Notes: generated by a model from the letters alone, not told the origin. DNA of 64,000 nucleotides from PALSA-693 sp963780345 (GCA_963780345.1 CAWABU010000001.1:372001-436000); one strand, 5' to 3'; positions 33,905 to 43,936 are shown, counted from the first letter of the stretch. Translations and numbers: made by a program.

Positions 33905-36081
33905 CGCGGCGGCCCCCGCAACGGGGCCGTCATCCAGGCGGGCCTCCGTCACCTGACCGGGCCGGCATCTCATCCGGCGACCGCCCTGGTGTCCGAGGGC
34001 GCCTGACCCGGCCGAGCCCGCGGCGGCGGGGTCTGGGCCCGAGGGGCCGAATCCGGTCCCTGGTCCTGTTGATCCTGGTCACCTCGGCGTTCGTGGCCAT
34101 CGGGATCAAGCTGGTCGTCATTCAGGGCGTCAACTCCGACCGTTACCTGGCCGCCGGCGCATCGGAATGGGAACAGGCCGTGAGCTTGCCCGCCGAGCGC
34201 GGCGGCGTCCTGGATCGAAACGGCGACGAGCTGGCCATGTCGATCCCCCAGACCACCATCTACGCGGACCCGCACCAGGTGAGCGATGCGCCGGCCGAGG
34301 CCGCCCTCCTGGCGCCGATCTTGTCGATACCGGCGGCCACGCTGCAGAACCTGATGACCGAGAACCGGGGCTTCGTGTATCTCGCCCATACCGTTCCAGA
34401 CGCTACGGCCGCCAAGGTGGCGGCGCTCGATCTGGCCGGCATCTACAGCCTGAAGGAGCCCAAGCGCTTCTACCCGGCCGGCCAGCTCGCCCTCCCGCTC
34501 CTCGGCATGGTGGGCACGGACAACAAGGGCCTGGGTGGCCTCGAGTACCAGTACAACTCGATCCTGGCCGGGCAGCCAGGGGAGTCCGTCACCCAGATCG
34601 ACCCCAACGGGCGCGAGGTGCCCGGCGGGCGCCAGGTCTACCGGGCGCCGGTGGCCGGTCAGGACCTGGTGCTCAGCATCGATGAGCCGCTGCAGTACCA
34701 GACCGAGCAGGCCCTGGCCCAGGCCATCGTGGCCGCGAAGGCCAAGCAGGGTATCGCTCTCCTGATGAACTCGAAGACCGGCGAGATCCTCGCCGACGCC
34801 GAGCTGACCATGCCCGGACCCGGCAACAAGCAGCCTCCGGCCGTGCCCGTCAAGCTCAACACCGCTCCTCCGCCGCCAGGGGCGGCGCCGGCATCGGTCC
34901 CCGTCGAGGCGTCGTCGGCCACCGCGTTCACCGACGTCTACGAGCCCGGGTCGGTCAACAAGCTGATCACCATCTCCGCCGCCCTCAACACCGGCGTCAT
35001 CGTGCCGTCGGACGTCTTCCCGATCCCGGACAGCTACCCGGTGGCCGGAACCACGTTTCACGACGCCGAGAACCACCCCACCGAGCACTGGACGATCACC
35101 GACATCCTGGCCAACTCCTCGAACATCGGGACCATCCAGATCGCCCAGCACCTGGGGAAGACCAACCTCCTTAAGTACGTGCACGCCTACGGGCTGGGGT
35201 CCGGCACCGATATCAACTTCCCCGGCGAGTCCTCGGGGCTGCTGCCGACCTACTGGTCAGGCACCTCGATCGCCGACGTCCCGATCGGTCAAGGGATCGC
35301 GGTCACGGCCATTCAGATGATCGCGGCCTACAACGCCATGGCCAACGGGGGGGTCTACGTCCCTCCGAAGCTGGTCGATGCCACCATCGATGCCAAGGGT
35401 CGTGAGCACCTCCTGCCGTCGGCCAGCCCGCATCGGGTCGTTTCCCCCACGACGGCCAGGGAGATGACCACCATGCTCGAAGAGGTGGTGCGCGTCGGGA
35501 CCGGCACCGCCGCCAACCTCAACCCTTACACGGTGGCCGGAAAGACGGGCACCGCGCTCGTCCCCTCCCCCAAGGGCGGCTACGAGGGCGGCCACTACGT
35601 GGCCAGTTTCGCCGGCTTCGTGCCCGCCGAAAACCCGCAGATCACCGGGATGGTCGTCATCGACGACACGCCCGACTACGGAGCCGCCGCCTCCGCTCCT
35701 ACGTTTGCGACCATCGCACGCGACGCCCTGCACACCTTCAGCATCCCGCCCCTGCCGAAACAACCCCCCGCCCCCGGAGTGCCGCTGGCGACCAGCAAGT
35801 CGGCAACCGGTGCCGGTGATGTGGCCGGTACGCCGCTTCCGGGCTTGGCCAGCCCGCCCGCGGTCAACCCGGCCGCGGCCACGGCGCCCGCGACCGGCCC
35901 GTCGACGTTTAACAGCCCGTCGGCGTCTACCGGCCCGTCGGTGTCGACCGGAACCGGCCCCCGGCGCAGCCCGACTCCGCCGTCGACGCCACCGCCCGCG
36001 ACCACGGTCAGCCCACCGACGACGGCCAAACCGACGACGAATGGCGCGGCCCGGTCTCGTTCGAGCCCCGGGCCCGGCTGA
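33901..36081 (+). CDS. ftsI: Septal penicillin-binding protein FtsI (PBP3, class B)
   Basis: Transpeptidase crosslinking septal peptidoglycan with FtsW. The 726 residues comprise a basic cytoplasmic tail, a membrane helix near 53-76, a pedestal domain (PAERGGVLDRNGDELAMS) and the transpeptidase domain with SVNK near 349, SSN near 406 and KTG near 547. The C terminus extends about 110 residues as a Pro/Ala/Thr/Ser-rich tail absent from typical FtsI. The ATG overlaps the ftsL stop by four bases. Confidence 0.94.
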   Translation: MTRRPPQRGRHPGGPPSPDRAGISSGDRPGVRGRLTRPSPRRRGLGPRGRIRSLVLLILVTSAFVAIGIKLVVIQGVNSDRYLAAGASEWEQAVSLPAERGGVLDRNGDELAMSIPQTTIYADPHQVSDAPAEAALLAPILSIPAATLQNLMTENRGFVYLAHTVPDATAAKVAALDLAGIYSLKEPKRFYPAGQLALPLLGMVGTDNKGLGGLEYQYNSILAGQPGESVTQIDPNGREVPGGRQVYRAPVAGQDLVLSIDEPLQYQTEQALAQAIVAAKAKQGIALLMNSKTGEILADAELTMPGPGNKQPPAVPVKLNTAPPPPGAAPASVPVEASSATAFTDVYEPGSVNKLITISAALNTGVIVPSDVFPIPDSYPVAGTTFHDAENHPTEHWTITDILANSSNIGTIQIAQHLGKTNLLKYVHAYGLGSGTDINFPGESSGLLPTYWSGTSIADVPIGQGIAVTAIQMIAAYNAMANGGVYVPPKLVDATIDAKGREHLLPSASPHRVVSPTTAREMTTMLEEVVRVGTGTAANLNPYTVAGKTGTALVPSPKGGYEGGHYVASFAGFVPAENPQITGMVVIDDTPDYGAAASAPTFATIARDALHTFSIPPLPKQPPAPGVPLATSKSATGAGDVAGTPLPGLASPPAVNPAAATAPATGPSTFNSPSASTGPSVSTGTGPRRSPTPPSTPPPATTVSPPTTAKPTTNGAARSRSSPGPG

Positions 36082-36088
36082 GGCCAGC

Positions 36089-37558
36089 GTGCGACTCGCG
36101 GGGTTGGTAGCGGAGGCGAGCCTGGACGATCTAGGCCTGCTCATCACGGTGCGTGGGGATCCGGCCACCGATGTGCGGTCCTTGACGATGGATTCCCGCC
36201 AGGCGGTGCGGGACAGCCTGTTCGCGTGCGTACCCGGCCAGAACCGGGATGGTCACCAGTTCGCGGCCGTCGCCGTCGCGGGCGGGGCGGCTGCCATCCT
36301 CTGCGAGCACCCCCTCGACCTGGAGGTGCCCCAGGTCGTGGTGACCTCGGTCCGGCGCGCCCTCGGGCCGGTGGCGGATGCCATCAACGGGCATCCCTCC
36401 CGACACCTGACGGTGGCCGGCGTGACCGGCACCAACGGCAAGACGACGACGTGCGCCCTGCTGCAGGGGGCGTTCGAGGCAGGTGGCTGGCGGACGGCCA
36501 CCATTGGTACCCTGACTCACCAGCGGACCACGCCTGAGGCCCCCGACCTCCACGGTCTGATGGCCGGATGGCGAAACGCCGACGGCGACGCCGTCGCCAT
36601 GGAGGTGTCGTCCCATGCCCTTGTGCAGCACCGGGTCGATGCCGTTAGCTTCGCTGCGGCGGTCTTCACCAACCTCACCCCCGAGCATCTCGACTACCAC
36701 CACACCATGGATGACTACTTCGAGGCCAAGGCCACGCTGTTCGACCGCGATAGGGTCCGGCTCGCGGTGGTCAACCGGGCCGACCCGTGGGGCCGCCGCT
36801 TGCTCGAACGCCTCGGTCGCCAAGGAGTGCCCACGGAGACCTACGCACCTGAGGACGCGGTCGATGTCGAGCTGACCCCCGTCCGGAGCCGCTTCACGTG
36901 GGCCGGCCAGAGGATGACCCTCAACCTCGGCGGCCGCTTCAACCTGGCCAACGCGCTGGCAGCGGCGTCCTGTGCCCGCGCGCTTGGCATCGACCCCGCC
37001 GACATCGCCAACGGGATGGCGGCGGTGCCAGGCGTGCGGGGCCGCTTCGAGCCGGTAGACGCCGGTCAGCCCTTCACCGTGCTGGTCGACTACGCCCACA
37101 CCCCGGACGGCCTGGCGCAGGCCCTCCGCGGGGCCAGGGAGCTGACCCGGGGACGCCTGCTGGTCGTCTTCGGAGCGGGCGGCGACCGCGACCACGACAA
37201 GCGCCCTCTGATGGGCGCGGCGGCCACCGATCTCGCCGACGTGGCGGTGGTCACGTCCGACAACCCCCGTTCCGAGGATCCCGACGTCATCATCGCCGCG
37301 GTGCTGGCGGGCGTCCCTCTCGAGGATCAACCAGCCCGGGCGAAGCTCATCGTGGAGCCTGACCGGGCCGCGGCCATCTCCCTCGCGCTGGCGGCGGCCA
37401 GACCGGGCGACCTGGTGCTGATTGCGGGGAAAGGACACGAGCCCGGTCAGGAGGTCGCCGGCGAGATCCGACCCTTTGACGATGCCTCCGTGGCCCGGGC
37501 GTCGTTGCAGCGGATCCTGACGACGGGGGTGGCCTCGCCGCAGGCGGGCAGCCGATGA
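36089..37558 (+). CDS. murE: UDP-MurNAc-tripeptide synthetase MurE (mDAP type)
   Basis: ATP-dependent ligase adding the third residue to UDP-MurNAc-L-Ala-D-Glu. The ATP loop is VTGTNGKTTTCALL near residue 112; MEVSSHAL, NLTPEHLDYHHTM and ARGAGGDRDHDKRP-type sequence (GAGGDRDHDKRPLMG) follow. SDNPRSEDP near 390 is the mDAP-recognition motif (DNPR), agreeing with the dap genes upstream. 489 residues from GTG 36089. It runs directly into mraY (ATGA overlap) with no murF between. Confidence 0.95.
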   Translation: MRLAGLVAEASLDDLGLLITVRGDPATDVRSLTMDSRQAVRDSLFACVPGQNRDGHQFAAVAVAGGAAAILCEHPLDLEVPQVVVTSVRRALGPVADAINGHPSRHLTVAGVTGTNGKTTTCALLQGAFEAGGWRTATIGTLTHQRTTPEAPDLHGLMAGWRNADGDAVAMEVSSHALVQHRVDAVSFAAAVFTNLTPEHLDYHHTMDDYFEAKATLFDRDRVRLAVVNRADPWGRRLLERLGRQGVPTETYAPEDAVDVELTPVRSRFTWAGQRMTLNLGGRFNLANALAAASCARALGIDPADIANGMAAVPGVRGRFEPVDAGQPFTVLVDYAHTPDGLAQALRGARELTRGRLLVVFGAGGDRDHDKRPLMGAAATDLADVAVVTSDNPRSEDPDVIIAAVLAGVPLEDQPARAKLIVEPDRAAAISLALAAARPGDLVLIAGKGHEPGQEVAGEIRPFDDASVARASLQRILTTGVASPQAGSR

Positions 37559-38583
37559 CCGACCTCCTTCTGGCTGGCGGCGTGGCCCTGTTGGTGGCCA
37601 TGGTGACCACCCCGCTGCTCATCACCTGGCTACGGGTCCGCGGCATCGGGCAGCAGATCCGCGAGGACGGCCCGGTACGGCACCTGACCAAGGCCGGCAC
37701 GCCGACCATGGGCGGGGTGGCCATCATCGGCGCGGCGGTGATCGGCTACCTGGTGGAGCACGTCGAGGGCACGTTCACCGTCCGGGGGCTGGTCGCCATG
37801 CTCACCGTATGCGCGGCGGCCGGCCTCGGATTGATGGACGACTGGATCAAGCAGCATCGCCAGCGCAGCCTGGGCCTCAACAAGCGGGCCAAGCTGGCCG
37901 GTCAGCTCCTCATCTCGATCACCTTTGCCGTGCTGTGCGTGACCTGGCTCAAGGTGGACACCCACCTCTCCTACACCCGCTACAACTCGACCGGGATCGA
38001 TCTGGGCCAGGTCGGTTGGGTGATCCTGGCCGTCTTCTTGATCGTCGGCTTCAGCAACGCCGTCAACCTCACCGATGGGCTCGACGGCCTGGCGGCGGGG
38101 TCGGCGATCTTCAGTTTCGCGGCGTTCACCGTCATCGGCTTCTACCAGCTTCGGCACCTCTCCATCTACGGCAACCCGGCGGCGCTCGATGAAGCGGCGA
38201 TCGCGACGGCGATGATCGGCGCGTGCGCGGGCTTCCTCTGGTTCAACGCCGCCCCCGCCCGCATTTTCATGGGTGACACCGGATCGCTCGGTATCGGGAC
38301 GGCCGTGGCCGTCCTGGCTCTGCTCGAGAACGTCGACCTGCTCCTGCTGATCATCGGTGGCCTGTTCGTCATCGAGGCCCTGTCGGTGATCATTCAGGTC
38401 GCCAGCTACAAGACGTTCCGCCGCCGCGTCTTCCGCATGGCACCCATCCACCACCATTTCGAGCTGCTCGGCTGGCCCGAGACGACCGTGATCATCCGGT
38501 TCTGGATCCTGGCCGGCTTGTGTACCGCGCTCGGGCTGGGCTTGTTCTACGCCGACTTCCTGTCCAAAGGCGGGACCGGATGA
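37555..38583 (+). CDS. mraY: Phospho-MurNAc-pentapeptide transferase MraY
   Basis: Integral membrane enzyme making lipid I from UDP-MurNAc-pentapeptide and undecaprenyl phosphate. 342 residues with about ten helices. Signature sequences: GTPTMGGVAIIG, GLMDDWIKQ (first Asp pair), SNAVNLTDGLDGLAAG, FMGDTGSLGIG and MAPIHHHFEL. The start overlaps the murE stop, the stop overlaps murD, both as ATGA. Confidence 0.97.
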   Translation: MTDLLLAGGVALLVAMVTTPLLITWLRVRGIGQQIREDGPVRHLTKAGTPTMGGVAIIGAAVIGYLVEHVEGTFTVRGLVAMLTVCAAAGLGLMDDWIKQHRQRSLGLNKRAKLAGQLLISITFAVLCVTWLKVDTHLSYTRYNSTGIDLGQVGWVILAVFLIVGFSNAVNLTDGLDGLAAGSAIFSFAAFTVIGFYQLRHLSIYGNPAALDEAAIATAMIGACAGFLWFNAAPARIFMGDTGSLGIGTAVAVLALLENVDLLLLIIGGLFVIEALSVIIQVASYKTFRRRVFRMAPIHHHFELLGWPETTVIIRFWILAGLCTALGLGLFYADFLSKGGTG

Positions 38584-39935
38584 GCGGCCGTCGCGTTGCC
38601 ATCGTCGGGTTCGGCACGACCGGGCGAGCGGTGGCGCGGGCCGTCCTGGCCGCCGGGGACGAGGTGGTGGTCTTCGACGATCACCGCCCGCTGGACGCCA
38701 TGGAGGCGGCCGCGGCCATCGGTGTGGTGGTGGAGCCGACGCCGGCCGGTAGAGCTCTGGCGGACCGCCTGGAGAAATGCGACCTGGTGGTGCCGAGCCC
38801 GGGAGTCCCGGTCGGCCATCCGGTGTTCGTCGCCGCCGCCGCCGCCCGCGTTCCCGTACGCGCTGAGATCGAGCTGGCCGCTCAGATGGCCGCCGACGCC
38901 GGCGGTCCCCGGTTGGTCGCTATCACCGGCACCAACGGGAAGACCACGGTCACGACCGCCGTGACCGCGATCCTCCGGGCCTCGGGGCTGGCCGCGGTGG
39001 CGGCCGGGAACATCGGTCTCCCCATGATCGAGGCGGTCGTGGGGGGGTTCGACGTCGTGGTGGTGGAGGTGTCGTCCTTCCAGCTGCAGTTCACGGACAC
39101 GTTTCATCCCGCGGTCAGCTGCTGGCTCAACCTCGCTCCCGATCATCTTGACTGGCATCCGACGCTCGATCACTACGCCGCGGCCAAGGCCCGGGTGTGG
39201 GCCAACCAGGCGGCGGGTGACACGGCCGTTTACAACGCCGACGATCCGATCGTTTCGGCGGCGGCCGGGCGCATCCCCGAAGGAGTCGCCCGGGTGACCT
39301 TCGGCGTCCAGGAGCGGGCGTGCTACGCCGTCGATGGCGACCGGTTGGTCGGACCCGGGCATACGACGGTCATCCCGGTGGCGGAGTTACCGCGCGCCTT
39401 GCCGCACGACCTGGCGAACGCCCTGGCCGCCGCCGCTGTGGCGACCGCGGCCGGCGCGACACGGGCTGGTTGCCGGGACGGGCTGGCGAATACCCCGCCC
39501 CTCGCCCACCGGGTGAGCCTGGTCGGGTCACGCGACGGCGTGGCCTGGTTCGACGATTCCAAGGCCACCACCCCGGCGTCGGTCCTGGCCGCGGTCGCCG
39601 GGTTCCCGTCGGTGGTGTTGATCGCCGGCGGTCGCAACAAGGGCCTCGACCTCGCCGCCCTCGGCGCCACCGTCCCTCCCGTGCGCGCCGTGGTGGCGAT
39701 CGGGGAGTCCGCCGGCGACGTGGATGCGGCCTTCGCCGGCCGGGCGCCCGTCGCCACGGCAACCAGCATGGAAGCGGCCGTCGACGCAGCCGCTCGCCTG
39801 GCCCGTCCGGGCGACGCCGTCGTGCTGTCGCCGGGCTGCGCCAGCTTTGACTGGTACGCGTCCTATGCGGCCCGCGGCGACCACTTCGCTGCGATCGTGC
39901 ACCGCAAAATCGGCAGAGGAGGGTGTCAATGCTGA
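38580..39935 (+). CDS. murD: UDP-MurNAc-L-alanine:D-glutamate ligase MurD
   Basis: Adds D-Glu to UDP-MurNAc-L-Ala. 451 residues; N-terminal Rossmann-like domain (RVAIVGFGTTGRAVA), ATP loop ITGTNGKTTVTTAV, EVSSFQLQFTD, NLAPDHLDWH, and DDSKATTPASVLAA in the C-terminal domain. ATG 38580 overlaps mraY by four bases; ftsW begins seven bases before its stop. Confidence 0.96.
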   Translation: MSGRRVAIVGFGTTGRAVARAVLAAGDEVVVFDDHRPLDAMEAAAAIGVVVEPTPAGRALADRLEKCDLVVPSPGVPVGHPVFVAAAAARVPVRAEIELAAQMAADAGGPRLVAITGTNGKTTVTTAVTAILRASGLAAVAAGNIGLPMIEAVVGGFDVVVVEVSSFQLQFTDTFHPAVSCWLNLAPDHLDWHPTLDHYAAAKARVWANQAAGDTAVYNADDPIVSAAAGRIPEGVARVTFGVQERACYAVDGDRLVGPGHTTVIPVAELPRALPHDLANALAAAAVATAAGATRAGCRDGLANTPPLAHRVSLVGSRDGVAWFDDSKATTPASVLAAVAGFPSVVLIAGGRNKGLDLAALGATVPPVRAVVAIGESAGDVDAAFAGRAPVATATSMEAAVDAAARLARPGDAVVLSPGCASFDWYASYAARGDHFAAIVHRKIGRGGCQC

Positions 39936-41110
39936 CCCGCGAACCCGGTCCCCCTTTGACCGCCAATGGCGCCACGACCCGGCGAGATGGCGCTGTCACG
40001 CGGTCCGACCCAGCCGGACGGGCCACGGGCGGAGGCGGAACGCACTGGCTGCTCGTCGTGCTGGTCGCCATCCTCTGCCTGATCGGCGTGGTCATGGTGC
40101 TGTCGGCGTCGTCGATCGTGAGCCTCCAGCAGTTCGGCTCACCGTGGTATTTCTTCGAACGGCAGCTGATGTGGCTGGCGCTCGGCGCCGTCGGATTTGT
40201 GGTGGCCCGGCGCATCGATCCGGAGCGGTGGCGCCGGCTCGCCCCCATCGCCATGTATCTGACCATCGGGCTCCTTTTCGCCGTCCTCATCCCGGGTATC
40301 GGCGTCCGGGCCTCCGGAGCATCGAGATGGCTGGGAACATCGGCCCTGCAGGTGCAGCCCGCGGAGCTGGCGAAGCTGGCGCTCATCGTCTTTGCGGCTG
40401 ACGTCCTCGACCGCCGGGCGGGCAAACGCGACTGGCGGTATCAGATGGGCCCGGTCATTGCTGTCCTGGCCCTGCTGATCATGCTGGTGATGGCCCAACC
40501 CGATATGGGAACCGCCATCGTGCTGGCGTGCATCGGGGTGGTCTTGATGATCACCGCCGGAATCCCATTCAAACCGCTCGGGGCGCTGCTCGGAATCGGC
40601 GGCGTGGCCGCCCTGATCCTCGCTGTCGCGGCGCCGTACCGCTGGCGGCGGCTGACGTCCTTTCTTCACCCGTTCAAAGACGCCGGCAATACCGGCTATC
40701 AATCGGTACAGGCGCTCCTGGCCTTGAGCCACGGGCACGTGCTCGGCGAAGGGCTCGGGGCGAGCATCGCCAGCTACGGCTATCTGCCCAACGCCCAAAC
40801 CGACTTCATCTTCGCGGTGATCGGCGAAGAGACCGGTCTGGTCGGGGGCCTGGTCTTCTCGGGTCTGTTTCTCGCCCTCGCCATGGTCGGTACCCGCATC
40901 ACGTGTCGGGCCCCTTCCCGGTACCTGGCCCTCGTCGCCTCGGGCGTCACCGCCTGGCTGGTCGGGCAGGCCGTCATCAACATCGGCGCCGTCGTTGGTC
41001 TGCTTCCGGTCACCGGTGTGCCGCTGCCATTCGTCTCCTTCGGCGGATCCTCGCTGGTCATCGCCCTCTTCGGCACCGGGATGCTGGCCAACATCGCAGC
41101 CCGCTCGTGA
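39929..41110 (+). CDS. ftsW: Septal peptidoglycan polymerase FtsW (SEDS)
   Basis: Lipid II glycosyltransferase partner of FtsI. About 393 residues and ten membrane helices; conserved VQPAELAKLALIVFAAD, AQPDMGTAIVLA, GYQSVQALLALSHG, LPNAQTDFIFAVIGEETG and VPLPFVSFGGSSL. ATG 39929 is preferred over GTG 39923 since GAGGAGGG (39916-39923) is well placed before it. Cytoplasmic N terminus of about 40 residues. The stop overlaps the murG GTG. Confidence 0.95.
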   Translation: MLTREPGPPLTANGATTRRDGAVTRSDPAGRATGGGGTHWLLVVLVAILCLIGVVMVLSASSIVSLQQFGSPWYFFERQLMWLALGAVGFVVARRIDPERWRRLAPIAMYLTIGLLFAVLIPGIGVRASGASRWLGTSALQVQPAELAKLALIVFAADVLDRRAGKRDWRYQMGPVIAVLALLIMLVMAQPDMGTAIVLACIGVVLMITAGIPFKPLGALLGIGGVAALILAVAAPYRWRRLTSFLHPFKDAGNTGYQSVQALLALSHGHVLGEGLGASIASYGYLPNAQTDFIFAVIGEETGLVGGLVFSGLFLALAMVGTRITCRAPSRYLALVASGVTAWLVGQAVINIGAVVGLLPVTGVPLPFVSFGGSSLVIALFGTGMLANIAARS

Positions 41111-42258
41111 CCCGGGGCGGCGCCCGCCAGGCCGCGCTACCGGTCCGACATCCCTGGGTGGTGATCGCCGGAGGCGGCACCGGCGGCCACGTCGTCCCGG
41201 CCATCGCCATCGGGCAGGCTCTGGTGGAGCGCGGCCATCAGCCCGGCAGCATTCGCTTTCTGGGGTCCCGCCGGGGGCTGGAGCGCACCCTCGTCCCCGA
41301 GGCCGGGTTCGAGGTCACCCTCCTTCCCGGGCGAGGCATCGCCCGCCGGCTCACGGTCGACAACATCGGCGCCGTCGCCGGGCTGTTCGCGGCGATGGTC
41401 CAGGCGGTGGTCCTGCTCGCCCGGATCCGGCCGGCGCTGGTCATCGCCGTCGGCGGCTATGCGAGCGTGGCCGGGGCGCTCGCCGCGGTGGTGTGGCGCG
41501 TCCCCCTGGTTGTCGCCGAGCAGAACGCCGTCCCCGGCCTGGCCAACCGCCTGGCCGGCCGGTTTGCGGCCGCGAGCGCGGTGTCCTTCCCGGGTACGCC
41601 GCTGCCCCGGGCCGTCGTCACCGGGAACCCGGTCCGCCGTCAGATCCTGAGCGTCGATCGCAGCCTCGACGGGCGGGCCGCGGCCTGCACCGCGCTCGGC
41701 CTGCCGCCCGACCGCTTCGTGGTGGGGGTGACCGGTGGTTCGCTCGGCGCCGGAAAGATCAACGCTGCGGTGTTGGGCCTGGCGGCCGCCTGGGCCGGCC
41801 GCGCCGACGTGGCGATTCGCCATGTCATCGGGGCCCGGGACTTCGACGCGTGCACCGCCGCCGCTCCGGCTCCGGTCCCGGGTGGGCTCGTCTATCAACA
41901 GGTGCCTTTCGAGGACCGCATGGAGTTGCTGCTTTCGGCCGCCGACGTCGCGGTGCAGCGGGCCGGCGCCAGCACGGTCGCCGAACTCACCGTGGCCGGA
42001 CTGCCGGCGATACTGGTACCCCTCCCCGGCGCGCCCGGCGACCACCAGACCGCCAATGCCCGGCGGCTCGCGGCGGCCGGCGCGGCGGTGATAATCCCGG
42101 ACGGCGAACTCGACACCCCCCGCCTGGCCTTGGAACTCGATCGGCTCATCGCGGACGCCCAGGCCCGGCGCAACATGGGCCTGGCGGCCTGCGCCCTGGC
42201 CCGGCCCGACGCCGCCGACGCGGTCGCGGCCCTCGCCGAGGAGCACGCCCGTGCCTGA
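41107..42258 (+). CDS. murG: Lipid II synthase MurG
   Basis: GlcNAc transferase converting lipid I to lipid II on the inner membrane face. GT28/GT-B fold, 383 residues: VIAGGGTGGHVVPAIAIGQ, GSRRGLERTLVP, AVGGYASVAGALAA, EQNAVPGLANR, VTGGSLGAGKIN and QRAGASTVAELTVAGLPAI. GTG 41107 overlaps the ftsW stop (GTGA), and the end overlaps murC by eight bases. Confidence 0.96.
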   Translation: MTRGGARQAALPVRHPWVVIAGGGTGGHVVPAIAIGQALVERGHQPGSIRFLGSRRGLERTLVPEAGFEVTLLPGRGIARRLTVDNIGAVAGLFAAMVQAVVLLARIRPALVIAVGGYASVAGALAAVVWRVPLVVAEQNAVPGLANRLAGRFAAASAVSFPGTPLPRAVVTGNPVRRQILSVDRSLDGRAAACTALGLPPDRFVVGVTGGSLGAGKINAAVLGLAAAWAGRADVAIRHVIGARDFDACTAAAPAPVPGGLVYQQVPFEDRMELLLSAADVAVQRAGASTVAELTVAGLPAILVPLPGAPGDHQTANARRLAAAGAAVIIPDGELDTPRLALELDRLIADAQARRNMGLAACALARPDAADAVAALAEEHARA

Positions 42259-43936
42259 CCAGGTCCCTGATGCAGCCCGGCCGGGTGCGACGGATCGGGT
42301 GGACGACGCGGAGCGGGCCGGCCGGCCGGGCCCGGCGGGCCTGGTGGATCGGGGGGGCGAGGCGGGCCGGGTGGATCGGGGGGGCGAGGCGGAGCGGGCC
42401 GGCCGGCCGGGCCCGGCGGATGGGCGGCGCCCGGACCTCAGCCGGCCCCGCAAGGTGCACATCGTCGGGATCGGCGGGGCCGGGATGAGCGCCATCGCCA
42501 CCGTGCTGGTCGCCATGGGCCACCGGGTGAGCGGGAGCGACGCAGCCGATTCCGACCGCTTGCAGCGATTGGCCCGGGCCGGTGCCGAGGTGCACGTCGG
42601 TCACGACCCGCGCTGGCTGGGCGACGCGGAAGTCGTCAGCGTCTCGACGGCCATCCCTGCGACGAACTGCGAGGTGGTCGAGGCCGGGCGTCGAGGCTTG
42701 CGGGTGTGGCGGCGGGCCGAACTGCTGGCCGCCATCTGCCGTGAGCGTCGGACGGTCGCCGTGGCCGGGACCCACGGAAAGACGACGACGTCGGCGATGC
42801 TGGCGGTGATCCTCCGCCAGGCCGGGGCCCGGCCGAGCTACATCGTCGGTGGTGATCTGATCGGGCCGGGATCCATCGAGGCCGGCCCGCTTGAGGAGGT
42901 CCCGGGGGCAGCCTGGGAACCGGACGGCGAGTGGCTCGTCGTCGAGGCGGACGAGAGCGACGGCACCTTCCTCGAGCTCGGCGCGGAAGCGGTCGTGGTG
43001 ACCAGCGTCGAGGCCGACCATCTGGACTTCTACGGCGATGTCCACAATCTCCGACAGGCGTTCGTTCGCTTCGCGGCGGCCGCCGCGGGACCGCGCGTGG
43101 TGTGTGCCGACGAGCCGGGGGCCATGGCGCTGGCCAGCGACCTGGCTGGGCGCGGGGCGGCGACGGGAGCTCCGGGGGCGGCGGCCGACATCCTGACCTA
43201 CGGCACCGGTACGAACGCCGTCATCCGCATCGAGGATGTGGCGCTCGGAGCCGCCGGCGCGGCCTTCTCCCTTCGCCGGGCCGGCCGCCGGCTGACAACG
43301 GTCTGGCTCCGCGTTCCCGGTCTGCACAACGTCCGCAACGCCACGGCCGCCCTGATCATGGCGCAGGCCCTAGGGGTCCCGTGGCCGAGCGGGTCGGCAG
43401 CCTTACGGGACTACCACGGCGTGGCCCGGCGGTTCGAGCGGCGCGGCGAACGGGGTGGCGTCACGTTCATTGATGACTACGGCCATCTTCCAGGGGAGGT
43501 GGCGTCGGCGTTGGCCGCCGCCACCGGTCCCACCGGTCGGTGGGACCGGGTGGTCGCGGTCTTCCAACCCCACCGCTATTCCCGCACCGAAGCCCTCTGG
43601 CAGGACTTTGCCAACGCGTTCGGGGGGGCCGACGTATTGGTGGTGACCGACATCTACCCGGCCGGCGAACCGGCCCGCCCGGACGTGAGCGGCCGGCTGA
43701 TCGCCGACGCCGTTCGCGGCGCGAATCCTGACCGAGACGTCCGCTACGCCCCGACCCTCGACGACGCGGCCGCCGAGCTAGAGCGAATCCTTCAACCCGG
43801 GGATCTCTGCCTGACCCTGGGCGCGGGCGATTTGACCACGTTGCCGGCGCGGTTCCTCGGGCCGCCGGCCGGTGGCTCGAGCAGCGGGTCCGGTAGTGGG
43901 GGTCGGGTGACACCCCGCCGGGAGGCGGGCGCATGA
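42251..43936 (+). CDS. murC: UDP-MurNAc:L-alanine ligase MurC with N-terminal extension
   Basis: First Mur ligase, adding L-Ala. The conserved enzyme starts at KVHIVGIGGAGMSAIA near residue 67; ATP loop VAGTHGKTTTSAM near 172, VEADESDGTF, SVEADHLDFY and FQPHRYSRTEALW follow. The DDYAHHPTE motif appears as DDYGHLPGE. It is 561 residues, versus about 460-490 usually, mainly because of about 60 extra N-terminal residues built from repeats such as VDRGGEA and ERAGRPGPA, plus a Gly/Ser-rich C-terminal tail. GTG 42251 start, coupled to murG; murB follows by ATGA overlap. Confidence 0.94.
   Translation: MPDQVPDAARPGATDRVDDAERAGRPGPAGLVDRGGEAGRVDRGGEAERAGRPGPADGRRPDLSRPRKVHIVGIGGAGMSAIATVLVAMGHRVSGSDAADSDRLQRLARAGAEVHVGHDPRWLGDAEVVSVSTAIPATNCEVVEAGRRGLRVWRRAELLAAICRERRTVAVAGTHGKTTTSAMLAVILRQAGARPSYIVGGDLIGPGSIEAGPLEEVPGAAWEPDGEWLVVEADESDGTFLELGAEAVVVTSVEADHLDFYGDVHNLRQAFVRFAAAAAGPRVVCADEPGAMALASDLAGRGAATGAPGAAADILTYGTGTNAVIRIEDVALGAAGAAFSLRRAGRRLTTVWLRVPGLHNVRNATAALIMAQALGVPWPSGSAALRDYHGVARRFERRGERGGVTFIDDYGHLPGEVASALAAATGPTGRWDRVVAVFQPHRYSRTEALWQDFANAFGGADVLVVTDIYPAGEPARPDVSGRLIADAVRGANPDRDVRYAPTLDDAAAELERILQPGDLCLTLGAGDLTTLPARFLGPPAGGSSSGSGSGGRVTPRREAGA
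42341..42421 (+). repeat. Direct repeats in the murC N-terminal codons
   Basis: The block GTGGATCGGGGGGGCGAGGC occurs twice (starting 42341 and 42371), and CGGGCCGGCCGGCCGGGCCC recurs around it, encoding repeated VDRGGEA and AGRPGPA in the non-conserved MurC extension. Confidence 0.75.
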
